From Imperialibacter sp040222385 (lineage in GTDB: Bacteria > Bacteroidota > Bacteroidia > Cytophagales > Cyclobacteriaceae), in assembly GCF_040222385.1 (NCBI RefSeq), contig NZ_JAVKDF010000035.1, forward strand, positions 248,001 to 312,000: a stretch of DNA of 64,000 bases. The letters run 5' to 3'. A program made the translations under genes and the position numbers. The number at the start of each line of letters is the position of its first letter. Position 1 is the first letter of the stretch. Below are positions 18,263 through 26,931 of the stretch, one piece after another. The notes under the pieces were generated by a model. That model ran no database searches. It saw only the letters and a list, made by a program, of their open reading frames with translations, and had not been told where the DNA came from.

Positions 18263-20239
18263 TTGAAACAAATGAAGAAAGAGACAGGTATGCTCAAAAA
18301 GCATAATTCCCTGATAGCAGTAAGAAGACTGCTTCTACTAGCACTACTAGTGAGTCCACTGACCAGCGCCTTTTCACAGGTGAGGCTACCACAAATCATC
18401 ACCAACGGTATGGTTTTGCAGCGTGACGCAAAACTCAATATCTGGGGCTGGGCATCTCCTGGCGAAAAGATCACGGTATCATTCAACAACAAGCGATATA
18501 AGGCAACAACCTCCGCAGAAGGAAAGTGGCTTGTTGAGTTGCCCGCCATGAAGGCCGGTGGCCCGCACCGTATGACGATTTCAGCCAAGAACACCATTAC
18601 CCTCGAAGATATCATGATGGGTGATGTTTGGTTTTGCTCCGGGCAGTCGAACATGGTTCACCAGCTCAATATCCACGATGTTACTTATGCCGATGAAATA
18701 GCCAATGCCAACTATCCTGAGATCAGGCAGTTTCTTGTTCCAACTCGCAACAGCCTTACTGGCCCTATCGACAATTTAGCCGACGGCTCCTGGAGCCAGG
18801 CTGTGTCAGAAGAGGTGAGACCCTTTTCGGCTGTCGCCTACTTTTTTGCAAAAAGGATCAACGACAAATACCATGTGCCCATCGGCCTGATCAATGCCAG
18901 TGTAGGCGGCACCCCTATTGAAGCCTGGACAAGTGAGGAAGGCTTCAAAGAGTTTCCTTCTATCCTGCAAACCATCGAAAACAACAAGGACACGGCCTAT
19001 GTCAACGCAATCAATAGAAAAGCAAGACCAAGCCAGCCCCCAAAGCAGCCCGAAGACAAGGGACTAACCGGGCCAAAACCATGGTATGCAGTTGATTTTG
19101 TTCCAAATGACTGGCGCACCATCAACATACCCGGCTACTGGGAAGATCAGGGTGCCAAAGACCTGAATGGCATCGTTTGGTACAGGAAAGAAATTGAAGT
19201 GCCGGCTTCTATGGCTGGCAAAGAAGCGAAGGTGTTTCTTGGGCGGATAGTGGATGCCGATGTACTATACATCAATGGAAAAGAAGTCGGAAATAAAACA
19301 TATCAGTACCCACAGAGAAGGTACCCGGTTCCTGCCGGCCTTTTAAAAGCAGGGAAGAATGTTTTTGTCGTTAAGGTCGCCAACTACAACGGCAAAGGCG
19401 GGTTCGTGCCCGACAAGCCTTATTGCGTGTTTGCTGGCAGTGACACAGTTGACCTGAAAGGCTACTGGCAATACAAAGTGGGCGCTGTGTTTGCACCCAG
19501 GCCATCGTCACCGCCAGGCATCAACGCACAAAGCCAGCCTACCGCACTTTTCAATGCGATGGTGGCCCCTGTCACCAATTATCGGATAAAAGGAATATTG
19601 TGGTATCAGGGAGAAAGCAATGCAGGCAAACCGGTCGAATATGCTGACCTGTTGCCTGCACTCATCAACGACTGGAGAACTCAGTTTGACTACCCCAACG
19701 CACCATTTGTATATGCTCAGCTTCCCAATTTTATGGAGGTAAATTACCTGCCTTCCGAAAGTAATTGGGCGATTTTAAGAGAGTCGCAGTTGAAGGGTCT
19801 GGCGGTTCCCAACACTGCCATGACGGTAAATATTGACTTGGGAGAATGGAACGATATCCACCCTGACAACAAAAAGGATGTGGGCGAAAGAATGGCGCTT
19901 GCTGCGCTAAAAATAGCTTATGGGGAAGCCATCGTTTATTCAGGCCCGTTGTACGAAAACCATTCTATCGAGGGTAACAAAATAACCATCTCGTTTTCAC
20001 ATACTGGTGGTGGCTTGACAACCGATGATGGAGAAGCACTGAGCGAATTTGCTATCGCCGGAGCCGATAAAAAATTTGTTTGGGCACAGGCAAAGATCGA
20101 GGGTGACAAAGTGATTGTATGGAGTGATGAATTAGCTGAGCCAAAATTTGTGCGCTACGCCTGGGCCGACAACCCTGACAATCCCAACTTGTACAACCAG
20201 GAGGGACTACCAGCCTCTCCATTCCGGACAGATCAATGA
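18263..20239 (+). CDS. Sialate O-acetylesterase-like SGNH protein
   Basis: A 658-residue exported protein. A basic N-terminus and a hydrophobic stretch end in TSAFSQ, a good signal peptidase site. The SGNH (DUF303) esterase core is split, as is usual: CSGQSNM at 125-131 contains the catalytic Ser129, and WYQGES at 447-452 forms the second conserved block. Between them (about 275-410) a galactose-binding-like beta-sandwich is inserted (WYRKEIEVPASMAGKEAKVFLG). Family members remove acetyl groups from sialic acids or from plant and algal polysaccharides. The neighbouring sulfatase and CE15-like esterase make polysaccharide de-decoration more likely than sialic-acid use. It has its own 150-bp upstream gap. 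Confidence 0.9.
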   Translation: MKQMKKETGMLKKHNSLIAVRRLLLLALLVSPLTSAFSQVRLPQIITNGMVLQRDAKLNIWGWASPGEKITVSFNNKRYKATTSAEGKWLVELPAMKAGGPHRMTISAKNTITLEDIMMGDVWFCSGQSNMVHQLNIHDVTYADEIANANYPEIRQFLVPTRNSLTGPIDNLADGSWSQAVSEEVRPFSAVAYFFAKRINDKYHVPIGLINASVGGTPIEAWTSEEGFKEFPSILQTIENNKDTAYVNAINRKARPSQPPKQPEDKGLTGPKPWYAVDFVPNDWRTINIPGYWEDQGAKDLNGIVWYRKEIEVPASMAGKEAKVFLGRIVDADVLYINGKEVGNKTYQYPQRRYPVPAGLLKAGKNVFVVKVANYNGKGGFVPDKPYCVFAGSDTVDLKGYWQYKVGAVFAPRPSSPPGINAQSQPTALFNAMVAPVTNYRIKGILWYQGESNAGKPVEYADLLPALINDWRTQFDYPNAPFVYAQLPNFMEVNYLPSESNWAILRESQLKGLAVPNTAMTVNIDLGEWNDIHPDNKKDVGERMALAALKIAYGEAIVYSGPLYENHSIEGNKITISFSHTGGGLTTDDGEALSEFAIAGADKKFVWAQAKIEGDKVIVWSDELAEPKFVRYAWADNPDNPNLYNQEGLPASPFRTDQ

Positions 20240-20288
20240 AGCTTTGTATGCACTAATATTTCGACTCGGCTATAAATAATTACAACTG

Positions 20289-21830
20289 ATGAAAAACCTA
20301 CTTACTCTATTATTTACCGCTTCCATTAGCCACATGGCGGTTGGCCAGGGGGCGAAAATTGACAGCAACAAATACCCGCCCCTGGTCACTTTTACAGCAC
20401 AGGAAGACCACGCCAACATGATGCAGCAACTGGGTATTCAGCAGCTACGACCTGGCCCAAGCGGCAATGAATCGGCGCCCAATCATGCCAACTACGACGA
20501 ATCCATTGCGAACCCCTGCCCTCAGCTCCCGGAGCTGCTCGTCACCAACAGTGGCAAAAAGGTCACCTCGGCCGACATGTGGTGGAAGCAGCGCCGCCCT
20601 GAAATTGTAGAAGATATTGAAACTGAAATGTACGGCCGCCTGCCGAAAAACATCCCGGCAGTGACCTGGGAAGTGAAAATCACAGACAAAGAGTTCGTTG
20701 GCCGCATACCTGTTATAGCAAAGCAATTGGTGGGGTATGTCGACAACAGCGCATACCCGCTCATCAACGTAGACATCAATATGATGCTGGTGGTGCCCAC
20801 CAATGTGAAAGGGCCCGTACCGGTTTTGATGATGTTTGGCCGCCCGTCATTTCCTTCACCAGCGCAGCCATCCAATCCCGATATGGAAACCCTGAATGCG
20901 GCCTTCAAAGAAATGATGATCAGGAGCAATCCTGAAGTGAAGGAGATTTTTGACCGCTATCCTGCCTATACGCCCCTCACAAAATTGCCTGGCCCTAACT
21001 TCTTTGCCCCCGCACCAACGGGGGATTCTCCCCCAACGGAACAGCTCCTGGCGGCAGGCTGGGGTTATGTCACTATCGAGCCCGCAAGCATTCAGGCCGA
21101 CAACGGTGCCGGGCTTACCCGGGGGATTATTGGCCTGGTGAACAAAGGGCAACCACGCAAACCTGAAGATTGGGGCTCACTGCGTGCCTGGGCCTGGGGA
21201 GCCGCCAGAGGCCTCGACTATTTGGAAACAGACACCCTGGTGGATGCGAACAAAGTGGGTATCGAAGGCGTGTCACGCTATGGAAAAGCCGCCCTGGTGA
21301 CGCTTGCTTTTGAGCAAAGATTTGCCGTGGGGCTCATAGGATCGTCTGGAAAGGGTGGTGCCGTGCTTCACCGGCGTGTTTTTGGTGAAGCCGTAGAAAA
21401 CCTCACTGGCTCAGGCGAATACCACTGGATGGCGGGCAACTACCTGAAGTACGGCGCTTCCAAAGCCGAATTCGGAAGCAAAACAGGCTGCGACCTGCCC
21501 GTTGATTCACATCAATTAATTGCCTTGTGTGCTCCTCGTTTAACATTCATCAGCTACGGAATACCAGAAAGCGGCGATGCTAAATGGCTGGATCAGCACG
21601 GAAGCTACATGGCTACGGTGGCCGCTGGCCCGGCTTTCAAGCTTTTAGGCGTCAAAGACATTGGGGTCTCCAATAACTATCAGACTGAGCAAATGCCTCC
21701 CGTCCTCACAGGTCTGCTCGACGGCGAGCTGGCATGGAGACAGCACGATGGCGGACACACCGACGCTCCCAACTTTCAATATTTCATTCCCTGGGCAAGC
21801 AGCTTTTTAAAGTACGAGAAAGCACAGTAG
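20289..21830 (+). CDS. CE15-like glucuronoyl esterase (alpha/beta hydrolase)
   Basis: A 513-residue exported protein (signal peptide ending in HMAVGQ). The alpha/beta-hydrolase core contains GVSRYGK at 327-333, matching the CE15 signature G-x-S-R-x-G-K, with nucleophile Ser329; a C-terminal histidine (H490 in DGGHTDAPNF) is the likely acid-base residue. Upstream are the usual MYGRLP and the WAWGAARGLDYLE helix before the nucleophile elbow. CE15 enzymes cut ester bonds between glucuronic acid and lignin alcohols or other groups; marine homologues may act on algal uronate esters. It lies 49 bp after the sialate esterase gene and probably shares its transcript. Confidence 0.85.
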   Translation: MKNLLTLLFTASISHMAVGQGAKIDSNKYPPLVTFTAQEDHANMMQQLGIQQLRPGPSGNESAPNHANYDESIANPCPQLPELLVTNSGKKVTSADMWWKQRRPEIVEDIETEMYGRLPKNIPAVTWEVKITDKEFVGRIPVIAKQLVGYVDNSAYPLINVDINMMLVVPTNVKGPVPVLMMFGRPSFPSPAQPSNPDMETLNAAFKEMMIRSNPEVKEIFDRYPAYTPLTKLPGPNFFAPAPTGDSPPTEQLLAAGWGYVTIEPASIQADNGAGLTRGIIGLVNKGQPRKPEDWGSLRAWAWGAARGLDYLETDTLVDANKVGIEGVSRYGKAALVTLAFEQRFAVGLIGSSGKGGAVLHRRVFGEAVENLTGSGEYHWMAGNYLKYGASKAEFGSKTGCDLPVDSHQLIALCAPRLTFISYGIPESGDAKWLDQHGSYMATVAAGPAFKLLGVKDIGVSNNYQTEQMPPVLTGLLDGELAWRQHDGGHTDAPNFQYFIPWASSFLKYEKAQ

Positions 21831-21979
21831 CCCTGACGACTACAGAGGCGGTAAGCTGCGCTCCCATTGTATCTGACCTGGGAGCCAGCGCCTCGCTCAA
21901 TACTTCTTTCCTGCCATTCACCACAGTTTCGCAACAAATTCTAACATCCAAAGTATACTCATTCCATAAGAGCATCAGT

Positions 21980-22807
21980 ATGATTTATGAGTACCAGGAA
22001 TTTAAGCTGAACAGTGTACTTAGTCGGTATATCGACTGTGTGTGGACGGAAAGCTATACAAAACGGCCCGAAAACAAGGGAAGAACCTACCTGGTGGTAC
22101 CCGACAATACTGTGGAGCTAATCTTTACTTCTGGCACGCTTGAAAGACAAATAAAAGATGGGTCAGGAAAAGTAGAGGTTTTGGGTAGCCATCTCTCGGG
22201 ACTCAAAACCATTGCCCAGGATGTAAAGGTAAATGGAGAAATGGGCATTTCCGTTCGCTTCAAGCCGAATGGACTCTACCCGTTTATCAAGCCAGGTCTT
22301 AAGGAGACAGTGAATCAGTCAATATCTATTGAAGACCTTTTTGGTAAAGACATGCTGGAATTGGAAAGCAAGCTTTTTGAAACCCAGTGCTTGCTAAATA
22401 GGGTTAGGCTTATCGAAACCTACTTTATGAAAAGACTGCTGACACTCAACCGGCAGGCCGATGCCACTTTCGACTACCTGATTAACCGCATTGTGGATGG
22501 AAGGGGCGCTCACCGTATACTCGATCTGGCGGAAGAAACCGGCGTCACCATAAAAACCTTTGAGAGAAAATTCATGCAAAACCTGGGCGTGTCACCCAAG
22601 CAGTGCGGGCAGTTGATTCGGCTGTTTCATACACTGAAAGCCACTAACAAAGCCAGCCAGGTCAACCTCACCAGCATTGCCCACGACAATGGTTTTTACG
22701 ACCAAATGCACTTTATAAAAGAAATGAAGAAGTTCACACGCCTGACACCCGGCGAATACCTGAAAGCTCCGAGGGATTTGCAGATGCCCATTTTTACAAG
22801 AAACTGA
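21980..22807 (+). CDS. AraC-family transcriptional regulator
   Basis: A 275-residue regulator. I chose the ATG at 21980 (MIYEYQEFKLNSVLSRYIDCVW), because the longer open frame from 21734 would run into the coding end of the CE15 gene. The N-terminal half is a ligand-sensing domain of the DUF6597 type (VPDNTVELIFTSG, GISVRFKPNGLYPF); the C-terminal ~95 residues form the paired HTH of AraC proteins (LAEETGVTIKTFERKF ... IAHDNGFYDQMHFIKEMKKFTRLTPGEYL). It sits immediately downstream of the esterase genes and may control them or itself; the effector is unknown. Confidence 0.88.
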   Translation: MIYEYQEFKLNSVLSRYIDCVWTESYTKRPENKGRTYLVVPDNTVELIFTSGTLERQIKDGSGKVEVLGSHLSGLKTIAQDVKVNGEMGISVRFKPNGLYPFIKPGLKETVNQSISIEDLFGKDMLELESKLFETQCLLNRVRLIETYFMKRLLTLNRQADATFDYLINRIVDGRGAHRILDLAEETGVTIKTFERKFMQNLGVSPKQCGQLIRLFHTLKATNKASQVNLTSIAHDNGFYDQMHFIKEMKKFTRLTPGEYLKAPRDLQMPIFTRN

Positions 22808-22943
22808 AGCTAAACATCTTTTTGTCCAGTTTTTACTATCCTGCTGTGCAGTAACCTCGCAATTTTGGCAATTAAAATCATAATTGGCTTCCTCTATTTC
22901 ACCATGGCATACTCAGATATGTAAGTAGATACAACACTGACTG

Positions 22944-23828
22944 ATGAAAAAACTTGCATCTATTCTTCTTGCAATATTCCTCGGTTTTATCGCCGGAAGG
23001 CTCGCTGCCAGCAACCGCCAGGGTGAGATACCCCGTACGCTCCTGTTTCGCATCGTTTCGCCAAATGGAGCAACTGAATCCTACCTGTTCGGTACTCACC
23101 ACGCATTTAGCAAGTCTTTTTTCGACACACTATCGAATACGAGGGCCAAACTCATGGCTGCGGAGATAGTGATCACAGAATCAGATCCCGAACCCGGCCA
23201 TACGGCAAACGACATTGTGAATGCCCGTACGTCCGAGACACTGTGGTCAAAATACCTGACAAAAGCCGACCTTGCCTACCTACGGGAGCACCTGCAAAAG
23301 GGCGCCACCAACTTTGAAAAGCTTCGGCCTGAAGAGTTGTATGCCGCTCTCAACAGGGAATACACCATTAACGCCTGTAACACAAGAACAGCCGCCGACC
23401 CTAATCTTTCAATCGACGACTATATCGGCTTTCTTGCCAAACAGTCGGGCAAGCAAGTGCTAGGGCTGGAAACGGCTGAAGAGCAACTGGAATTAATCAA
23501 GAAAGACATTGAAGGCATGCCACCAAAAGTGCATAAAAAACGTCTGTCCCGGCTTATCGAATTAATAAAGAGTGGAGGTGATACCCAAAGCTGCGAAGCC
23601 ACCGACATGTACCGTGAAATGGCCTTTGACTACCGGCTAACGGAGCCCTGCCGCAACAGCCTCATGCTGACCGACCGCAACGCCCGTTGGCTGGAAAAAA
23701 TCGTTGGTGATCTCCAGTCCTCAAGCTGCTTTGTCGCTGTCGGGCTGAGCCATTTGCAGTTTGAGTGCGGGCTTATCAGTCAGCTGAGAGAAAGAGGTTT
23801 TGTGGTAGAGCCGATCTCGGCTATTTGA
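22944..23828 (+). CDS. TraB/GumN family protein
   Basis: A 294-residue exported protein: MKKLASILLAIFLGFIAGRLAAS is a clear signal peptide or anchor. The family hallmarks are YLFGTHHAFSKSF near residue 50 and FVAVGLSHLQFECGLISQLRERGFVVEPI at the C-terminus, where the GxxH pairs resemble the metal-binding GxxH of Tiki/TraB proteases. Family members are suspected metallopeptidases, but the bacterial GumN group lacks a proven activity. The gene is solitary, with 136 bp upstream and 105 bp downstream. Confidence 0.85.
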   Translation: MKKLASILLAIFLGFIAGRLAASNRQGEIPRTLLFRIVSPNGATESYLFGTHHAFSKSFFDTLSNTRAKLMAAEIVITESDPEPGHTANDIVNARTSETLWSKYLTKADLAYLREHLQKGATNFEKLRPEELYAALNREYTINACNTRTAADPNLSIDDYIGFLAKQSGKQVLGLETAEEQLELIKKDIEGMPPKVHKKRLSRLIELIKSGGDTQSCEATDMYREMAFDYRLTEPCRNSLMLTDRNARWLEKIVGDLQSSSCFVAVGLSHLQFECGLISQLRERGFVVEPISAI

Positions 23829-23933
23829 GAACCACCCAATAGTTTCACTGAAGGCTTTTTAAGCAAAAACTATTAGATTGACTTTCCCTTTTCGAGCAAA
23901 AAAGGGCTTACGTTATTCTATTTTTAACACCTC

Positions 23934-25736
23934 ATGAAAAAATACCTACTCGCTGTCGTGGTTTGTCTTGTCGCCTTCGACGCCTTCTCACAAGAAAAGT
24001 CTTTGCTCAAATGGTGGAATCCAGCCCAACACGAATTCCCGGTCATCGAGGGACAGGCTTGGGCAGGCGAAACCAACTCCCCTTACGACAGACTACCAAC
24101 TAGGGCAGAGGGCAAAGTCCCACCAGCAGTTTGGAACCTATCACAACATTCGGCTGGCCTCATGGTGCGCTTTCGTTCTAATTCGACACAGATCGTTGTC
24201 CGATATATCTCCAGGCCAAAAGGAGAAGGCAATAATTATGGCATGGATCACATGCCTGCCACAGGCGTAAGCGGCGTCGACCTGTATGCCATCACCAACG
24301 AAGGGCAGGAACTGTGGTGCGCTGCCAAACGCAACTTTAGCGACACCATCACCTACCGCTATGAAGGGCTCAGACCAAATGATAACTTCCACGAGCTGGG
24401 CAGAGAATATCGCCTTTATTTGCCACTCTACAATTCTGTTTCCTGGCTGGAAGTAGGCGTGGAAACTGGTGCTCATTTCAAACCACTTCCTGTCCGCAAA
24501 GATAAGCCCATAGTAGTGTACGGAACCTCTATCGCTCACGGTGCCTGCGCCTCCCGCCCCGGCATGGCGTGGACATCCATCGTCGGACGAAAAATGGATC
24601 GCCCACTGATCAACCTGGCGTTCAGCGGCAACGGTCGGCTCGATAGCTCCGTCGTAGATTTCGTGAATGAGATTGAAGCCAAAGTGTTTGTGCTCGACTG
24701 CTTGCCCAACCTGATCCCTGGCACCTGGGAAAGGCTTGGCATCAACGGAGAGCAGGGGTTAAAGGATCGGGTGCTAGCGTCCGTTCGTACCCTGAGAGCA
24801 AAACACCCCTCAACGCCTATTCTCCTGGTCGACAACGCTGGTTATACCGACGCCCTTATCAACGAGGATAGAAAGTGGCAATACTCCACGGCCAACCGGG
24901 TGCAGCAAGAGGCCTTTTATCAGTTGAAGAAAGAAGGAGTTACCGGACTCTTCTACCTGACGAAGGAAGAGATTGGCCTCGGACTGGACGATACAGTAGA
25001 TGGCACCCACCCGACTGACCTGGGCATGCTCCATTATGCCCAAGGCTACGAAAAAAGCCTGAGAGCCATTCTGAAAGAACCGGTGGGTATCGCCTCCACC
25101 ACCCAACCAGTGACGCAATACCGGGAGCCCAACAACTACGACTGGGAAGAACGCCACAACGAAATTCTGCATATGAACGCCAGCGAACCACCTAAGATGG
25201 TGTTCCTGGCCAACTCTATCATCCACTTCTGGGGCGGCTTGCCACGTACTAAACGAGTGGTGGAAGAAGAGTCATGGAAAACGCTGTTCACACCAGCTGG
25301 CATGCGCAACCAGGCCTATGGCTGGGACAGGGTTGAGAACGTACTCTGGCGGGTGTATCATGGCGAACTGGATGGCTTTGAAGCCAAAAAGATCTTCATC
25401 ATGATAGGCACCAATAACCTCCACCTCAACACTGACGAAGAAATCCTTGAAGGGCTAAGCATGTTACTGGACGCCATCAAAATCCGCCAGCCAAAAGCAG
25501 AAATTACACTGATGGGACTCTTGCCAAGACGAAACAACGAGCAGCGAGTAGCAGATCTAAACCTTGAAATAGCCAAGCTTTCAAGCACTCAGCAGGTGAT
25601 ATATGCTGATCTGGGTGCTATTTTCTTAAACAAAGACAATAAGATAAACGAAAGTCTTTTTTCAGATGGACTGCATCCCAATGCGGCTGGGTATGTGAAG
25701 ATGAGAGAGGCACTAAAGCCAATGGTGAGTAAATAA
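23934..25736 (+). CDS. Exported protein with two tandem SGNH/GDSL hydrolase domains
   Basis: A 600-residue protein with a signal peptide (cleavage near AFSQ, residue 20). After an N-terminal beta-sandwich (about 25-185), the first SGNH domain shows VVYGTSIAHG (Ser199), a conserved Asn in SGNGRL (233) and DGTHPTD (356-361). A second SGNH domain occupies about 418-600: FLANSIIHFWGG (Ser428), MIGTNNLH (492-497) and SDGLHPNAAGY (Asp578/His581). Both sets of catalytic residues look intact. Likely roles are acetylesterase or lipase activity on polysaccharides, matching nearby sulfatase and esterase genes. The N-terminal region is typical of 'SGNH hydrolase N-terminal' domains. Confidence 0.88.
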   Translation: MKKYLLAVVVCLVAFDAFSQEKSLLKWWNPAQHEFPVIEGQAWAGETNSPYDRLPTRAEGKVPPAVWNLSQHSAGLMVRFRSNSTQIVVRYISRPKGEGNNYGMDHMPATGVSGVDLYAITNEGQELWCAAKRNFSDTITYRYEGLRPNDNFHELGREYRLYLPLYNSVSWLEVGVETGAHFKPLPVRKDKPIVVYGTSIAHGACASRPGMAWTSIVGRKMDRPLINLAFSGNGRLDSSVVDFVNEIEAKVFVLDCLPNLIPGTWERLGINGEQGLKDRVLASVRTLRAKHPSTPILLVDNAGYTDALINEDRKWQYSTANRVQQEAFYQLKKEGVTGLFYLTKEEIGLGLDDTVDGTHPTDLGMLHYAQGYEKSLRAILKEPVGIASTTQPVTQYREPNNYDWEERHNEILHMNASEPPKMVFLANSIIHFWGGLPRTKRVVEEESWKTLFTPAGMRNQAYGWDRVENVLWRVYHGELDGFEAKKIFIMIGTNNLHLNTDEEILEGLSMLLDAIKIRQPKAEITLMGLLPRRNNEQRVADLNLEIAKLSSTQQVIYADLGAIFLNKDNKINESLFSDGLHPNAAGYVKMREALKPMVSK

Positions 25737-25745
25737 CTATTTGTA

Positions 25746-25773
25746 CAAAAACCCCTTTCCTCTCGGAAAGGGG
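25746..25773 (-). terminator. Rho-independent terminator of the minus-strand gene at 25818-26750
   Basis: A perfect 9-bp stem, CCCCTTTCC (25752-25760) and GGAAAGGGG (25765-25773), with a TCTC loop. On the plus strand it is preceded by AAAAA, which is the T-tract when read on the minus strand, so it ends the minus-strand gene; the same hairpin could also stop the convergent SGNH transcript. Confidence 0.8.
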
Positions 25774-25817
25774 CCCACAGATTAAGCAGCCAGGTAAATC
25801 AGGTCGATGGCTTGCCC

Positions 25818-26750
25818 CTATCGGTTTTTTACTTCTGCGGCAATATCACAGTCGAACGGGCTGAAACCCATAGAATTATTGCCAGCATTGATGAAATAGG
25901 CACCATTGGAAGATACGCCTCCAGTACCAAAAAGATCGCCCATCATGCAAGTGCCTTCATTTGGATCTTTACCTGCAAACATCCCTTCAAATCGAAAGTT
26001 CTTGGGGCTTTCGTATTTTAAATAAGTAAGGTTAACGGTGGTGACATCATAGCCCCAGTTCTTCTCCAGGTGCTTTTCGATCGTGGCAAGTAAAGCCTCG
26101 TCGTCCACCGTGTTGGAAGCATCGCCACTGGTCCATTTGCGAACGATTTGCGCCCTATAGCCATCGTATAGCCCACTACCCTTTGCACTGGAAATAGGAA
26201 AAGTAGCTTGCGACACGATAATTCCTGCACCCTTTTTACCCCCGGTTTCAAGCCTTGCTTGCACCTGATGAGTTCCCGCTGGCCAGCTACAATCATCCAG
26301 CCGGTCACTGATTCTTCCGTTCAGGTAGTCACCGTCTATTTCCTCTTCAATGTACCCTTGCTTTTTGGCCACCTCAGACATATCTCCTTCAATGTCAGTG
26401 TTCGTGTCATAAAAAGCATACTCTTTCAGGCACTCATTTTCAGTGATGAAATAAAACCGCACCGCATAGTTGACCGACCCGCCAGTCATAGCGCTGCCCA
26501 TGGTTTCGCTGGTGCTGGCAGCTGTTACCGGAAAATAGAGCAGGTACTGATTCACCGTTCCGTCGATGGTGGAAACAGTTTTATTTTTCTGAAGGTCTCC
26601 ATACAATACGGCCTTAGTGGCATTTTCATCTTTTATCTTCCCTGCATCGGGAAACATTTTTTCTCTCCACTTATCAGCAGAAAGCTGAGCATTGGCCAAA
26701 TAGCAGGCGCATAAAAAAATCAGTAGTAATAATCTGGTTTTCATGATCAA
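25818..26750 (-). CDS. Exported protein of unknown function
   Basis: A 310-residue protein with a signal peptide (CACYLANAQ, cleavage near residue 21). I do not recognise a family. The mature part is mixed alpha/beta with a central portion around residues 75-200 that handles what looks like a processed input (VTAASTSETMGSAMTGGSVNYAVRFYF), a KKGAGIIVSQATFPI strand and a C-terminal SSNGAYFINAGNNSMGFSPFDCDIA. It is transcribed alone, against its neighbours, and followed by a strong terminator. The overlapping plus-strand open frame at 26208-26714 is a shadow. Confidence 0.75.
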   Translation of the reverse strand: MIMKTRLLLLIFLCACYLANAQLSADKWREKMFPDAGKIKDENATKAVLYGDLQKNKTVSTIDGTVNQYLLYFPVTAASTSETMGSAMTGGSVNYAVRFYFITENECLKEYAFYDTNTDIEGDMSEVAKKQGYIEEEIDGDYLNGRISDRLDDCSWPAGTHQVQARLETGGKKGAGIIVSQATFPISSAKGSGLYDGYRAQIVRKWTSGDASNTVDDEALLATIEKHLEKNWGYDVTTVNLTYLKYESPKNFRFEGMFAGKDPNEGTCMMGDLFGTGGVSSNGAYFINAGNNSMGFSPFDCDIAAEVKNR

Positions 26751-26931
26751 AAGTTTTTCGGTTTAGACTTCTTGAACCGAAAGCTGAGTGAATGACCGGG
26801 ATTGTCTAGCTTACATTGAGCCAGCGTCCTTTTTTTTGAGTGAACGGTCACCTGAAGGCAACGAAAATTTCCGTCCTCTCAAATACTCTATTTTGCTAGA
26901 AAATACCTGCGTCAGCCATTATATTCCGTCC

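Noticed and set aside
18082..18654. 190-residue minus-strand frame opposite the sialate esterase start
   Set aside because: Antisense shadow of a well-supported gene; no recognisable domain.
21734..21979. Extended start of the AraC regulator at 21734
   Set aside because: It would overlap the CE15 gene out of frame; the domain starts at 21980.
14874..25736. Classical polysaccharide utilisation locus
   Set aside because: No SusC/SusD-like pair or glycoside hydrolase is present in this stretch, so I treat it as a hydrolase neighbourhood only.
26208..26714. 168-residue plus-strand frame opposite the exported unknown gene
   Set aside because: The minus-strand gene has a signal peptide and terminator; the plus frame has neither.
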